DNA from: Scatosoma sp045644545
Lineage (GTDB): Bacteria; Bacillota; Clostridia; Christensenellales; Borkfalkiaceae
NCBI GenBank assembly: GCA_045644545.1
Contig: JAZRHC010000009.1
Coordinates: 62,001 to 126,000 of the forward strand
DNA: 64,000 bases
Direction: 5' to 3'
Shown here piece after piece: positions 1 through 7,952 of this stretch (positions are counted from its first letter, which is position 1; each line of letters starts with the position of its first letter). The notes beneath the pieces were generated by a model, which saw only the letters and a program-made list of their open reading frames with translations, was not told the DNA's origin and ran no database searches. Made by a program: the position numbers and the translations under genes.

Positions 1-586
1 TGAAATATTCCATTAAAATAAACTTCTTAGCGGAGCGAAGCGCGGCTTTGATCGCCTCGAAGGTCTTTTCGCCCGTCGGGTAATACTCCACCGTTCCGTC
101 CGTATAAGCGGGATAGCCCGCCACCGTGGAAAGATAGTTCGACACCGCGAGCGAACGCGCGCCCTCCGCCACCGCATTCGTCGCTTCCGCGCTTTGTGAA
201 AGCAGGTCTTTTCTAAGCTCTTTTGCCGCGTGTATCTTCGCGTTCATTTTTCGCGTGGGCTTGCCCTCGCCGAAGGATAAATACATTATAATCCCCACGA
301 ACGGAAAGACGAGAATCAAAATTATCCAAGGCAGCTTGCCCGTCAAGCGGTCGTGCTTGTTGATAATATACACGACGAACACGACCGAAGCGATACTGAA
401 CACACTCCGCACGATCGCGCTTGACGCGTCGTCGAGCACGAGAAGAAGCAGCACGTACGAGGTGATCTGCACGAGTACGGAAATGGCAAACACGAAAAAG
501 CGGTTGTAGACGACGAGCTTATAGCTTCTGTCGTTCGCGACCGTGCGTTCTATTTTTTCTCTCTTTCTTTCGCTGAATTTTTTCAC
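1..586 (-). CDS. cls: cardiolipin synthase, N-terminal part (runs off window)
   Basis: The complement reads from a GTG at 586 to the window edge without a stop (about 195 codons). A GGGAG ribosome site lies just upstream. The product begins with a basic stretch, then two hydrophobic helices (about residues 28-50 and 55-75) and a third ending in a PLDNc-type segment (LPWIILILVFPFVGIIMYL), followed by a basic region and YYPTGEKTFEAI...KFILMEYF, the start of the first phospholipase-D domain. This layout is that of membrane cardiolipin synthases, which condense phosphatidylglycerol into cardiolipin. The HKD motifs lie outside the window. A TATAAT on this strand at 676-681 could drive it, but I see no good -35 box. 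Confidence 0.9.
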   Translation of the reverse strand, partial: MKKFSERKREKIERTVANDRSYKLVVYNRFFVFAISVLVQITSYVLLLLVLDDASSAIVRSVFSIASVVFVVYIINKHDRLTGKLPWIILILVFPFVGIIMYLSFGEGKPTRKMNAKIHAAKELRKDLLSQSAEATNAVAEGARSLAVSNYLSTVAGYPAYTDGTVEYYPTGEKTFEAIKAALRSAKKFILMEYF

Positions 587-756
587 TTTTCACTCCCGCG
601 CTTTTCTTCCTTGCATTATAATAATAAGGAAGAGGCGCTTTTCCTCTTTTTTCGTCGATTTTACGCTTTTTTTCTATTATACACGGGTTTTGTTGTTAAA
701 GTATTAACGAATTATGAAAATTTGGAAAAATTTTTTAATTTTTTGCTTCAAAACCG

Positions 757-785
757 TTGACAAATATATTTTTTTATATTATAAT
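757..785 (+). promoter_or_regulatory. sigma-A type promoter of the rubrerythrin gene
   Basis: TTGACA (757-762), a 17-base spacer and TATAAT (780-785) match the housekeeping consensus perfectly, about 80 bases before the rubrerythrin start. The rest of the AT-rich 587-863 interval shows no further clear gene. Confidence 0.85.
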
Positions 786-863
786 TAAATCGGTTAATGA
801 AACTTAGTCCTAATAAGATTGATTTTCAACAACAAAAAAAATCGATAAAAGAGGTAAAGAGTT

Positions 864-1505
864 ATGAAGAAATTTGTTTGTAAGGTTTGCGGTTACGTAC
901 ACGTTGGCGACGTTGCTCCCGAAGCTTGCCCTAAGTGCAAGCAAGTAGGCGTATTTGAAGAAATCAACCCTTTGAAGGGAACGAAGACGGAGTCGAATCT
1001 TTGGGAAGCGTTCGCGGGTGAATCGCAGGCGAGAAACAAGTACACCTATTTCGCAAGCAAGGCGAGAAAGGAAGGATACGTGCAGATCGCGGCGATTTTC
1101 GAAGAGACCGCAAAGAATGAGCAAGAACACGCGAAGATCTGGTTTAAGCTTTTAAACGGCGGCGCGATCGGCTCGACGGACGAAAATTTGAAAGCGGCGG
1201 CGGAAGGCGAAAACTACGAATGGACGGATATGTACGCGGGATTTGCCAAGACGGCGAGAGAAGAAGGCTTCGACGAGATCGCAGATCTTTTCGACGGCGT
1301 TGCGGCGATCGAGAAAGAACACGAAGAAAGATATAAAAAGCTTCTTTCGAACGTGCAGAACAAGCTCGTGTTCTCCAAGGACGGCGACGCGGTTTGGCAA
1401 TGCTCCAACTGCGGACATATCGTAGTAGGCAAGAGCGCACCTGAGATCTGCCCCGTTTGTAGCCATCCGCAGGCGTATTTCCAAGTAAGAGCGGAAAATT
1501 ATTAA
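864..1505 (+). CDS. rubrerythrin with rubredoxin-like domains at both ends
   Basis: The 213-residue product has an N-terminal rubredoxin-like knuckle pair (C6-x2-C9 and C22-x2-C25), a central ferritin-like diiron domain with the usual ExxxR and ExxH-type helices (GESQARNKY, ETAKNEQEHAKIW, AIEKEHEERYKKL), and a second C-terminal rubredoxin domain (C180-x2-C183, C196-x2-C199). Rubrerythrins reduce hydrogen peroxide in the cytoplasm of anaerobes using electrons passed through the rubredoxin iron. Having two rubredoxin ends instead of one is less usual. AGAGGT lies 7 bases before the ATG, and a consensus promoter precedes it, so it is probably monocistronic and strongly expressed. Confidence 0.93.
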   Translation: MKKFVCKVCGYVHVGDVAPEACPKCKQVGVFEEINPLKGTKTESNLWEAFAGESQARNKYTYFASKARKEGYVQIAAIFEETAKNEQEHAKIWFKLLNGGAIGSTDENLKAAAEGENYEWTDMYAGFAKTAREEGFDEIADLFDGVAAIEKEHEERYKKLLSNVQNKLVFSKDGDAVWQCSNCGHIVVGKSAPEICPVCSHPQAYFQVRAENY

Positions 1506-1562
1506 TTTAATCAGTCAGCCACCCTCCTTTTCTCACAAAAAAGTAGGCTGAAAATAAAATGT

Positions 1563-1588
1563 CCGGCGGCGTAAGGCGTCGGGTTTTT
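1563..1588 (+). terminator. probable intrinsic terminator after rubrerythrin
   Basis: CCGGCG (1563-1568) pairs with CGTCGG (1577-1582, one G-T wobble) and is followed by GTTTTT. It lies between convergent genes and could act on both strands, though the T-run is better on the + strand. Confidence 0.6.
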
Positions 1589-1597
1589 ACGTTTTTC

Positions 1598-2407
1598 TTA
1601 TTCTGCGTTTCCGATCGTATAAGAGATATTTTTCACCGAATACAGCTCGCTCAAATGCGGTTGACTCGCCGGATTCGTTAAAAGAGAAATATACCCTTTT
1701 TCCACTCCGTTTCCCTTAAGTTGTTTTGCAAACACTCGTGTAGAAAAGGAAAACGTTTGCCATTCGTTAGACAAAGAAACTTGCTTTTCTTCGAAACTCT
1801 CATCCCCTATCTTGACCTTGTATTTGAGCTTCAACGCACAACATTCGCAAATCTGCTTACAAGAAAACGACATCGTAACCGTTACTTGCGTATTCGGATT
1901 GGAATAGATCTGCCTCGCGGCGTTCGCATATCCGACCGTATATTCGTCGTCGCCTTTTAAAGCCTGTATGGAGGCTTCCGAAAAATCGGCGAAGTAAAAC
2001 TCCGTAAAGCCTCCGCTCCATTTATAGCTTGGATTATACGGCGTTTCGTCGTATTTGATCTGTGGAGTATAGAGGAAAGTATCTTCGGCCTGCGCGTATA
2101 CGGCGTATAAAGTATCGGGATACTCCTCGTCCCAACCGTTCGTCGTGCATTTGCCGAGAAAATCGAAATACATCTTTCCTTCGTCCGTTTTCGTATCGTA
2201 ATAACCCAAAAGGATTTTCCCTTCTTTATATTCGGGTTGCACCTTTAATTGGGATGCGTATGCGTCGGTGTTGAAGGAGAGTACTTCGCTTTTCGTTGCG
2301 TGAACGACGAGTACTTCCACGTCCTTACCGCCGTTTCCGAAACAACCGCCGAACGGAAAAACGAAACACGCAAAAATCAAAAAGATTTTAATTAAAAATT
2401 TTTTCAT
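1598..2407 (-). CDS. putative lipoprotein of unknown function
   Basis: The ATG at 2407 was chosen because AAGGAG lies 7 bases upstream and the product then begins with a lipoprotein signal: MKK, a hydrophobic stretch and the lipobox FGGC with C22. The open frame extends further upstream but without a signal. The remaining 247 residues are acidic and polar with many Tyr/Asp, consistent with a secreted beta-rich protein; I recognise no catalytic motif. It starts 11 bases after the stop of the gene at 2419-3897, so the two lipoproteins form an operon under the structured leader at 3976-4086. Confidence 0.75.
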   Translation of the reverse strand: MKKFLIKIFLIFACFVFPFGGCFGNGGKDVEVLVVHATKSEVLSFNTDAYASQLKVQPEYKEGKILLGYYDTKTDEGKMYFDFLGKCTTNGWDEEYPDTLYAVYAQAEDTFLYTPQIKYDETPYNPSYKWSGGFTEFYFADFSEASIQALKGDDEYTVGYANAARQIYSNPNTQVTVTMSFSCKQICECCALKLKYKVKIGDESFEEKQVSLSNEWQTFSFSTRVFAKQLKGNGVEKGYISLLTNPASQPHLSELYSVKNISYTIGNAE

Positions 2408-2418
2408 ACGCCTTCTCC

Positions 2419-3897
2419 TTACCCGTTCGTAGCGTTCGCTTGGCAAACTTGACAAGTACAGGAAACCGAAGGAGTAAACGGCACGGAAACCGTCGTTGCT
2501 CCGTAGTTTGAAAATTGCCAAAGCTTCGTAGTCGTTCCTTCTTGCGTTATAAACGTTTGCGTGATACTCGTCAGCTTGCCGTTTTCGATCTTTACGCTGA
2601 ATCCGCCGTTTTCGTCAAACCATTGATATTCCCCGCTTTCGGTATCATAAGTCATAGTAGTATAAGAAAATTTTAATAGCGCAAACATTTGATCGAACGC
2701 CGCGACGAACGAATCGTAAGGCAGATCGCTCGTAAAATCCGATCTTTCGTAATGCGTAACGGAATTCTCTACAACGACCGTACCGTACCAATACCAAATT
2801 CCGTCCACCAAATACAACGCGGCAGTCGGAACGCTGGTCGTGGAAAATTTTTCCTTTGCGCCGTCGTGCCAGATCGTACTCGTTCCCTCTTCGTCCGTCA
2901 CTGAGATTACGACGTCCGTAAATTTATCGTCGGCAAACGCGCTTTCCCACTCCGCTTGCGTTAAAGGACCGTTCTGATAAGTAAGCTCCGTCGTTCCGTA
3001 GTCTTTAAACTCGATAACAGCCGAATACGTTTCCGTCGTCGTGCCTATTTCGTTGAAATCGTCGTCGTATTCCACGACCTCTTCTTTGACCGTTGCTTCT
3101 ATGCCGAGTAATTTTCCGTTATCAAAACTCAATAAAGCGTTTTCATAAACGTAACTCCCGTCTCCGTACACGTCGAACCTCTCGACGGCGTATTTTCCGT
3201 CGGCGTAAGTCGCAGTAGCGTAGCAAGAGGAAAAATTATAGGTCAAACGCATTGCGGCGGCGTACCCGTCCATAGGTACTTTCATACCGTCTACGATCAA
3301 TAAACCGTTCTCGCCGTCCAACAATATCTCCATCGTCAAAATCTTTTGATTTTCTACGAGGCGATAATTTTCCACCGTCACGTTTTCAAACGCAAAAGAG
3401 TCCGACCACTCTTTTGCCGTTACGCTATGCGTATCGAAGATCGGCTCTTGCTTTCCGCAAATACAACTTCCATTCGTATAAGTATGTATTTGTTCTTCGG
3501 CGCGTTCGTTGCATTCCGAAGTTACGCACTCCCGCCAATGCTTTTCGTCGTTTACACTCCATTCCTCGTCAAAATTATGGTTTGCGTATTCGCCGTACGC
3601 GTTCTCACAACGGGTGCAGACGGCTTTTTCCTTGCAGGTCGCTTCGCCGCCCGTATGCCCGAGCGGTTCCCCGTCCTCAAACGTTTCTTCTCCGTGTTCG
3701 CCGCACGAACAGGACGTATAGTAGACCGCTTTTTCCGTACAGGTCGCCGAAGAGGAAAGATATTCTTCGCGTACCGTTTGTTGATCGTAAACGTGCGTAT
3801 GCGGCTCTTTAGAAGTTTCACACGCCGTAAAACCGAAGAAACAGCACGTGAGCGTACCGACCGACAGTAACAATTGAAATACTTTGCGTTTTCTCAT
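2419..3897 (-). CDS. Cys-rich repeat lipoprotein of unknown function
   Basis: Start at 3897 has AAGGAGG 6 bases upstream and gives a lipoprotein signal ending FGFTAC. Next comes a region (about residues 27-130) rich in Cys, His and Gly with recurring ATCxEKAVxxxxC and GHTGGEATCKEK type units, as seen in many surface proteins of gut Firmicutes. The rest contains two related segments each opening with a T/Q-x-EW-x-x-(A/S)F signature (AKEWSDSFAF and QAEWESAFAD), which suggests a tandem duplicated beta domain. The C terminus ends with a short CTCQVC motif. It is the first gene of a two-lipoprotein operon preceded by a terminator and a structured leader. Function unknown. Confidence 0.75.
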   Translation of the reverse strand: MRKRKVFQLLLSVGTLTCCFFGFTACETSKEPHTHVYDQQTVREEYLSSSATCTEKAVYYTSCSCGEHGEETFEDGEPLGHTGGEATCKEKAVCTRCENAYGEYANHNFDEEWSVNDEKHWRECVTSECNERAEEQIHTYTNGSCICGKQEPIFDTHSVTAKEWSDSFAFENVTVENYRLVENQKILTMEILLDGENGLLIVDGMKVPMDGYAAAMRLTYNFSSCYATATYADGKYAVERFDVYGDGSYVYENALLSFDNGKLLGIEATVKEEVVEYDDDFNEIGTTTETYSAVIEFKDYGTTELTYQNGPLTQAEWESAFADDKFTDVVISVTDEEGTSTIWHDGAKEKFSTTSVPTAALYLVDGIWYWYGTVVVENSVTHYERSDFTSDLPYDSFVAAFDQMFALLKFSYTTMTYDTESGEYQWFDENGGFSVKIENGKLTSITQTFITQEGTTTKLWQFSNYGATTVSVPFTPSVSCTCQVCQANATNG

Positions 3898-3910
3898 AGA
3901 AAACCTCCTT

Positions 3911-3948
3911 AAAAATAAAAAATGTCGCTCCGCAAAACGAAACGACAT
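3911..3948 (-). terminator. leader terminator directly upstream of a ribosome site (attenuator-like)
   Basis: On the minus strand ATGTCGTTTCG pairs with CGGAGCGACAT (11 base pairs, some G-T) around a TTTTG loop, followed at once by TTTTTTATTTTT and then the AAGGAGG of the 3897 gene. A terminator between promoter and ribosome site implies conditional read-through. Confidence 0.8.
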
Positions 3949-3975
3949 CCGTAAAAATGCTCCTCTCGCTTTGCT

Positions 3976-4086
3976 GCGACACAATTAAACTTTTCAGATT
4001 CTTTCAACGAAAATTTTAACGCGAAAAGATACACTCCTACCACTAGAAGTATATTCGTTGAAAAAATTTTTATTTAATTGTGTCGC
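3976..4086 (-). ncRNA. structured 5' leader, riboswitch-like (unknown class)
   Basis: On the minus strand the predicted transcript begins at about 4086 with GCGACACAATTAAA, which pairs perfectly over 14 bases with TTTAATTGTGTCGC (4073-4086 with 3976-3989 on the + strand). Inside it a second 10-base pair stem (4054-4063 with 4002-4011) encloses a small apical hairpin (4029-4052) carrying TGGTAGGA (4035-4042). An intrinsic terminator follows at 3911-3948. The same TGGTAGGA apical hairpin inside nested stems occurs in the leader at 40226-40377. I do not recognise a known riboswitch family. Confidence 0.6.
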
Positions 4087-4092
4087 ATTTTT

Positions 4093-4121
4093 ATTTTAGC
4101 ATTTTTTTGAAAGGTTGTCAA
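4093..4121 (-). promoter_or_regulatory. promoter of the two-lipoprotein operon
   Basis: On the minus strand TTGACA (4116-4121), 17 bases, then TAAAAT (4093-4098). The expected start of transcription, 6-7 bases further, falls on the first base of the leader's outer stem. Confidence 0.8.
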
Positions 4122-4152
4122 TAATTTTCAATCGGTTTTTCTTTATACGAAC

Positions 4153-4188
4153 AAAGGGCTCGGAAAATTCCGAGTCCTTTCGTTTTTT
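4153..4188 (+). terminator. strong hairpin with T-run, role unclear
   Basis: AAAGGGCTCGGA pairs with TCCGAGTCCTTT and is followed by CGTTTTTT on the + strand. No + strand gene is upstream, so it may insulate the leader promoter or act weakly as the end of the trxA transcript in the other direction. Confidence 0.45.
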
Positions 4189-4214
4189 ATTAGCCTGTTC
4201 GTTTCCGCGACAAC

Positions 4215-4400
4215 GCCGCGTGATCGCCTCACGGCGAAGGGCGCAACCTATCGGTTGCTTATTTTGGGTACTTTATTGCGGGGCGTTGCCCCTTAATGCG
4301 TGGCTACGCCACGAAAAGGCGGAAAACTGCGTTTTCCTTTTTAAAGTCCGATAATGCGCGGGGCTTTGCCCCTGCACCCCACCAGAAACTGAGTTTCTGG
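4215..4400. repeat. cluster of seven short hairpins downstream of trxA
   Basis: Within 186 bases there are seven close inverted repeats: 4215-4235, 4243-4258 (GCAACC/GGTTGC), 4280-4292 (GGGGC/GCCCC), 4299-4313 (CGTGGC/GCCACG), 4321-4337 (GGAAAA/TTTTCC), 4360-4372 (GGGGC/GCCCC) and 4382-4400 (CCAGAAACT/AGTTTCTGG). The last part, with a GC hairpin, a CACCCCACC stretch and a CCAGAAA hairpin, resembles an intergenic repeat common in gut Clostridia. No credible gene lies here. Confidence 0.6.
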
Positions 4401-4414
4401 ACTTCCTATCCTGC

Positions 4415-4732
4415 TTAAAGGTTTTCTTCTACGAAGTTTTCGAGGGCGGACTGGGGCACGAAGCCCAAATTATTCGCCGCGGGCTTGCCGTTCTTGAACG
4501 CGATAATATTCGGGATCGAGGTGATCGAATATTTCATTGCCGCGTCCTCGCTTTCGTCTACGTCGAGCTTGACGAATACCGCTTGCTCCTCGTATTTATC
4601 CGATACGTCCTCGTAGACGGGCGCTAACATTCTGCAAGGACCGCACCAACTCGCCCAGAAATCGCAGAAAACCGTTTTGCCCGAGCTTTCCAAAAGCTCT
4701 TCGAGTTCTTTGCCGTTTACGTATTTTACCAT
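4415..4732 (-). CDS. trxA: thioredoxin
   Basis: The 105-residue product has the thioredoxin fold signature FCDFWASWCGPCRMLAP with the redox pair of the WCGPC motif at about residues 30-34, and the cis-proline segment SITSIPNI. It reduces protein disulfides in the cytoplasm. The length matches the family. AGGAGG-like GGAGGAAAA lies ahead of the ATG. It is last in the leftward operon, 32 bases after hisS. Confidence 0.95.
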   Translation of the reverse strand: MVKYVNGKELEELLESSGKTVFCDFWASWCGPCRMLAPVYEDVSDKYEEQAVFVKLDVDESEDAAMKYSITSIPNIIAFKNGKPAANNLGFVPQSALENFVEENL

Positions 4733-4764
4733 AGTCTTTTTCCTCCTAACTTTATTCTTTGAGT

Positions 4765-6012
4765 TTATTTGGAAAAATATTCGACCGCGGAAGCAAAAGA
4801 CACTTTTTCGCTTTCGCCCGTGGACATATTTTTAAGATTAAACGCCCCTTCTGAAAGCTCGCTTTCCCCGATCACCGCCACGAACTGCGCGCCGAGCTTG
4901 TCCGCGTATTTAAACTGCGCTTTGATAGAGCGGTTCATATGGTCGGTTTCGGCAACTACGCCGTTTTTCCGAAGGCTTGCCGCGAGCTCGAAGGCTTTTT
5001 TGCGGCACTCGTCGTTCATTCCCGCAAGATACACCTTGACGGGCGCGGGCTGAGGGATCTCCACGCCCGAAGCCTCCATTACCATCAAAAGCCGTTCAAT
5101 GCCGACGGCAAACCCGACCGCGGGGCAATCGTTCCCGCCGAGCTGTTTGATAAGTCCGTCGTATCTGCCACCGCCACAGACCGTGCCTTGCGCGCCGATA
5201 GAATCGGAAACGAACTCGAACACGGTGCGAGTATAATAGTCCAAGCCGCGCACGATACGGGGGTTGATCTCGTAGGAAATGCCTGCGAGGGCAAGATATT
5301 CTTTGAGGGCTTTAAAATGCGCGGAGCAATCCTCGCACAAATAATCGAGTATACTCGGCGCGCCCGAGTTGATTTTTTTGCAGGCTTCTTCCTTGCAATC
5401 GAGAAGGCGAAGCGGGTTTTTCTCGAAACGGGCTTTGCAATCGAAGCAAAGCTCTTCTAAATGCGCCGCGAAAAAGTCTTTGAGCGCTTGGTTATACTTC
5501 GCGCGACAGGTCGGACAGCCGATCGAGTTGATAAAAAGCTTCACGCTGAGCCCCAGCTTTTTGAGCAACGAATCTGCGAGCATAATCGTTTCCGCGTCGG
5601 TATCCGCGCCGCTCGCGCCGAACACTTCCACGCCGAACTGGTGGAACTCGCGAAGTCTGCCCGCTTGCGGGCGTTCGTAGCGAAACGCGGGCGTGATATA
5701 GAACATTTTCGCGGGCAAAACGCCGCCGATTAAGCCGTTTTCGATAAACGCGCGACCCGCGCCCGCCGTGCCTTCGGGTTTTAAGGTGATCGAGCGGTTA
5801 CCTTTATCGAGGAAGGTATACATTTCCTTGGTGACGATATCCGTCGTGTCGCCTACGCCGCGAGAAAAAAGCTCGGTGTGCTCGAAGGTGGGCGTGCGAA
5901 TTTCTTTCGCGTTAAACAGGCTCGCGAGCTCGCGGGCGACCGATTCCACGTATTGCCATTTATAAGATTCGGAAGGCAGAATATCTTTCGTGCCTTTGGG
6001 TATGTTGATCAT
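4765..6012 (-). CDS. hisS: histidyl-tRNA synthetase
   Basis: The 415-residue class II synthetase opens with INIPKGTKDILPSES, then has motif 2 (TPAFRYERPQAGRLREFHQF), the histidine-binding segment RGLDYYTRTVFEF, and motif 3 (AVGIERLLMVME), ending in a C-terminal anticodon-binding domain. An inserted segment of about residues 165-225 has several Cys pairs (CPTC, CFDC), as often seen in clostridial HisRS. It charges tRNA-His. AAAGGA precedes the ATG. It lies 27 bases after hslU. Confidence 0.97.
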   Translation of the reverse strand: MINIPKGTKDILPSESYKWQYVESVARELASLFNAKEIRTPTFEHTELFSRGVGDTTDIVTKEMYTFLDKGNRSITLKPEGTAGAGRAFIENGLIGGVLPAKMFYITPAFRYERPQAGRLREFHQFGVEVFGASGADTDAETIMLADSLLKKLGLSVKLFINSIGCPTCRAKYNQALKDFFAAHLEELCFDCKARFEKNPLRLLDCKEEACKKINSGAPSILDYLCEDCSAHFKALKEYLALAGISYEINPRIVRGLDYYTRTVFEFVSDSIGAQGTVCGGGRYDGLIKQLGGNDCPAVGFAVGIERLLMVMEASGVEIPQPAPVKVYLAGMNDECRKKAFELAASLRKNGVVAETDHMNRSIKAQFKYADKLGAQFVAVIGESELSEGAFNLKNMSTGESEKVSFASAVEYFSK

Positions 6013-6039
6013 TTTTTTATCCTTTCGGGTTTTCCCGTT

Positions 6040-7347
6040 TTATAAAACGTATTTTTTGAGGTTTCTGTCGCCCGTGAGCTTGGCGAGGTGTTCGTCCACG
6101 TATTTTTTGCCGATATTGAGAGTGAACAAGGGATAATCCCCGCCCGCGTTGAAGGAAATGTCTTCTAAAAGATATTCCATCACCGTGTGCAAACGGCGCG
6201 CGCCGATATCCTCGCTCGTCGCGTTGAGCTCGACGGATACTTCCGCGATCCGCTCGATCGCGCCTTCGTCGAATTGCAAATCGATATTATCCACTCTTAA
6301 AAGGGTGCTATACTGGAATACGAGGGAGTTTTCCGTTTCCGTGAGGATTTTCACGAAATCCTCTTTGGTCAAGCTTTTGAGCTCCACCGAAACGGGGAAT
6401 CTGCCTTGTAGCTCGGGAATCAAATCCTCTACCGCCGCCACGTGGAACGCGCCCGCCGCGATAAAGAGGATAAAGTCCGTTTTGATGGGGCCGTATTTGG
6501 TGACGACCGTGCAACCCTCGACGATAGGGAGAATATCCCTTTGCACGCCTTCTCTCGACACGTCCGCGCCGCCGCGGTTGCCTTTGCCCGCGATTTTATC
6601 GATCTCGTCGATAAAGATAATGCCTTCGTTTTCCGCTCTGCGGAGCGCTTCGTCCTTCACGGCGTCCTCGTCCACGAGCTTATCCGCTTCTTCCGTAAGC
6701 GCAACGTCGAAGGCTTCTTTTACGGACATACGGCGTTTTTTCTTCTTGTGCTGGAACATATCGCCGAAAATGCTTCCGATAGAGATTGCCGCGCCGCCGG
6801 GAACGAGCTCCATCGCCTGCGGAACTTCGGTAACTTCAATTTCAATCGGGAAATTATCGTACGCGCCCTTGCGGAAATTTTCGAGAAGATTGGCTTCGAA
6901 CACCTCTTTGGCAAGGTCGCCTTTTTCGTCCTTTTTCGCTTCCGCGAGAATCTTCACGATACGCTTTTCCGCCGCCTTCGTCGCTTTGGTTTTCACCTCT
7001 TCTTCCTTTTCCGCTTTGACTAAGCGATAAGAACATTCCGCAAGGTCGCGGACCATTCCTTCCACGTCTTTCCCCACGTAGCCGACCTCGGTATATTTGG
7101 TGGCTTCCACTTTGACGAACGGCGCGCGCACGAGCTTGGCAAGCCGACGGGCGATTTCCGTTTTGCCCACCCCCGTCGGGCCTTTCATAATGATATTTTT
7201 CGGGGTGATCTCCTCGCGGACTTCCGCAGGGAGCTGCGCTCTTCTATAACGGTTGCGAAGGGCGATCGCGACGGCTTTTTTCGCGTCGCTTTGACCGATA
7301 ATATATTTATCGAGCTGATTTACGATCTGCTTGGGAGATAAATTCAT
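6040..7347 (-). CDS. hslU: HslU (ClpY) ATPase subunit of the HslUV protease
   Basis: The 435-residue AAA+ protein has the N-terminal SPKQIVNQLDKYIIGQ, Walker A GPTGVGKTE, the long I domain, Walker B with IIFIDEIDKIAG, and the C-terminal segment for HslV docking (ending LKKYVL). HslU hexamers unfold substrates and feed HslV. Its ATG overlaps the hslV stop by the sequence ATGA, so translation is probably coupled. Confidence 0.97.
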   Translation of the reverse strand: MNLSPKQIVNQLDKYIIGQSDAKKAVAIALRNRYRRAQLPAEVREEITPKNIIMKGPTGVGKTEIARRLAKLVRAPFVKVEATKYTEVGYVGKDVEGMVRDLAECSYRLVKAEKEEEVKTKATKAAEKRIVKILAEAKKDEKGDLAKEVFEANLLENFRKGAYDNFPIEIEVTEVPQAMELVPGGAAISIGSIFGDMFQHKKKKRRMSVKEAFDVALTEEADKLVDEDAVKDEALRRAENEGIIFIDEIDKIAGKGNRGGADVSREGVQRDILPIVEGCTVVTKYGPIKTDFILFIAAGAFHVAAVEDLIPELQGRFPVSVELKSLTKEDFVKILTETENSLVFQYSTLLRVDNIDLQFDEGAIERIAEVSVELNATSEDIGARRLHTVMEYLLEDISFNAGGDYPLFTLNIGKKYVDEHLAKLTGDRNLKKYVL

Positions 7348-7946
7348 TCCTGCGCCTCCTTTGCCGATTTTTTAGCGGGCTTTTTCGCCGCTTTCTTTTT
7401 GGGCTTTTCTTCGCCGACCGTTTCGGAGCGGATATTGTCGTTGGTAAACACGCAAATTTCCGAAGCGATTTTAAGCGCTTTTTTCGCGATGGTTTCCGCG
7501 TCGTAGTCGGTTTCCTGAATGAGCGCGCGAGCCGCCGCGAGCGCGTAGTTTCCCCCGCTTCCGATCGCGCACACCCCTTCGTCGGGTTCGATCACCTCGC
7601 CCGTGCCCGAAAGAATTAAAAGCGTGTTTTCGTCGGCGGTGATCATCATCGCATCGAGCTTTCTGCCCACCTTATCGTTGCGCCAAAGCTCTGCAAGCTC
7701 CACCGCCGAGCGCATTAAGTTGCCCGCAAATTTATTGAGCATACCCTCGAAGCGTTCGGTGAGCGCGAACGCGTCGGTAACCGAGCCCGCAAAGCCCAAA
7801 ATCACCTTGCCGCCGTAGATGCGGCGCACCTTGACCGCCGTGTTTTTGAAGATGACCGATTCGCCCATCGTCACCTGTCCGTCGCCCGCGATAGCGGTGA
7901 CGCCGTTTCTTTTTACCGCACAAATCGTCGTGCCGCGAAATTCCAT
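7344..7946 (-). CDS. hslV: HslV (ClpQ) peptidase subunit
   Basis: The product begins MEFRGTTICAVKRNG, where the first Thr of TTI (residue 6) is the expected N-terminal nucleophile after removal of a short propeptide; GDGQVTMG and GSGGNYALAAARAL are typical proteasome-like family segments. The 200-residue length exceeds the usual about 175-180 because of a lysine/alanine-rich tail (about residues 181-200, EKPKKKAAKKPAKK...). AAGGAG precedes the ATG. It lies 6 bases after trmFO and overlaps hslU. Confidence 0.96.
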   Translation of the reverse strand: MEFRGTTICAVKRNGVTAIAGDGQVTMGESVIFKNTAVKVRRIYGGKVILGFAGSVTDAFALTERFEGMLNKFAGNLMRSAVELAELWRNDKVGRKLDAMMITADENTLLILSGTGEVIEPDEGVCAIGSGGNYALAAARALIQETDYDAETIAKKALKIASEICVFTNDNIRSETVGEEKPKKKAAKKPAKKSAKEAQE

Positions 7947-7952
7947 ATTATT

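Noticed and set aside
3976..4086. T-box leader
   Set aside because: No specifier stem or AGGGTGGxACCGCG sequence is seen, and the downstream genes are lipoproteins, not aminoacyl-tRNA or amino acid genes.
6149..7030. 293-codon frame on the + strand
   Set aside because: Antisense to hslU, Ser-rich shadow composition, no ribosome site.
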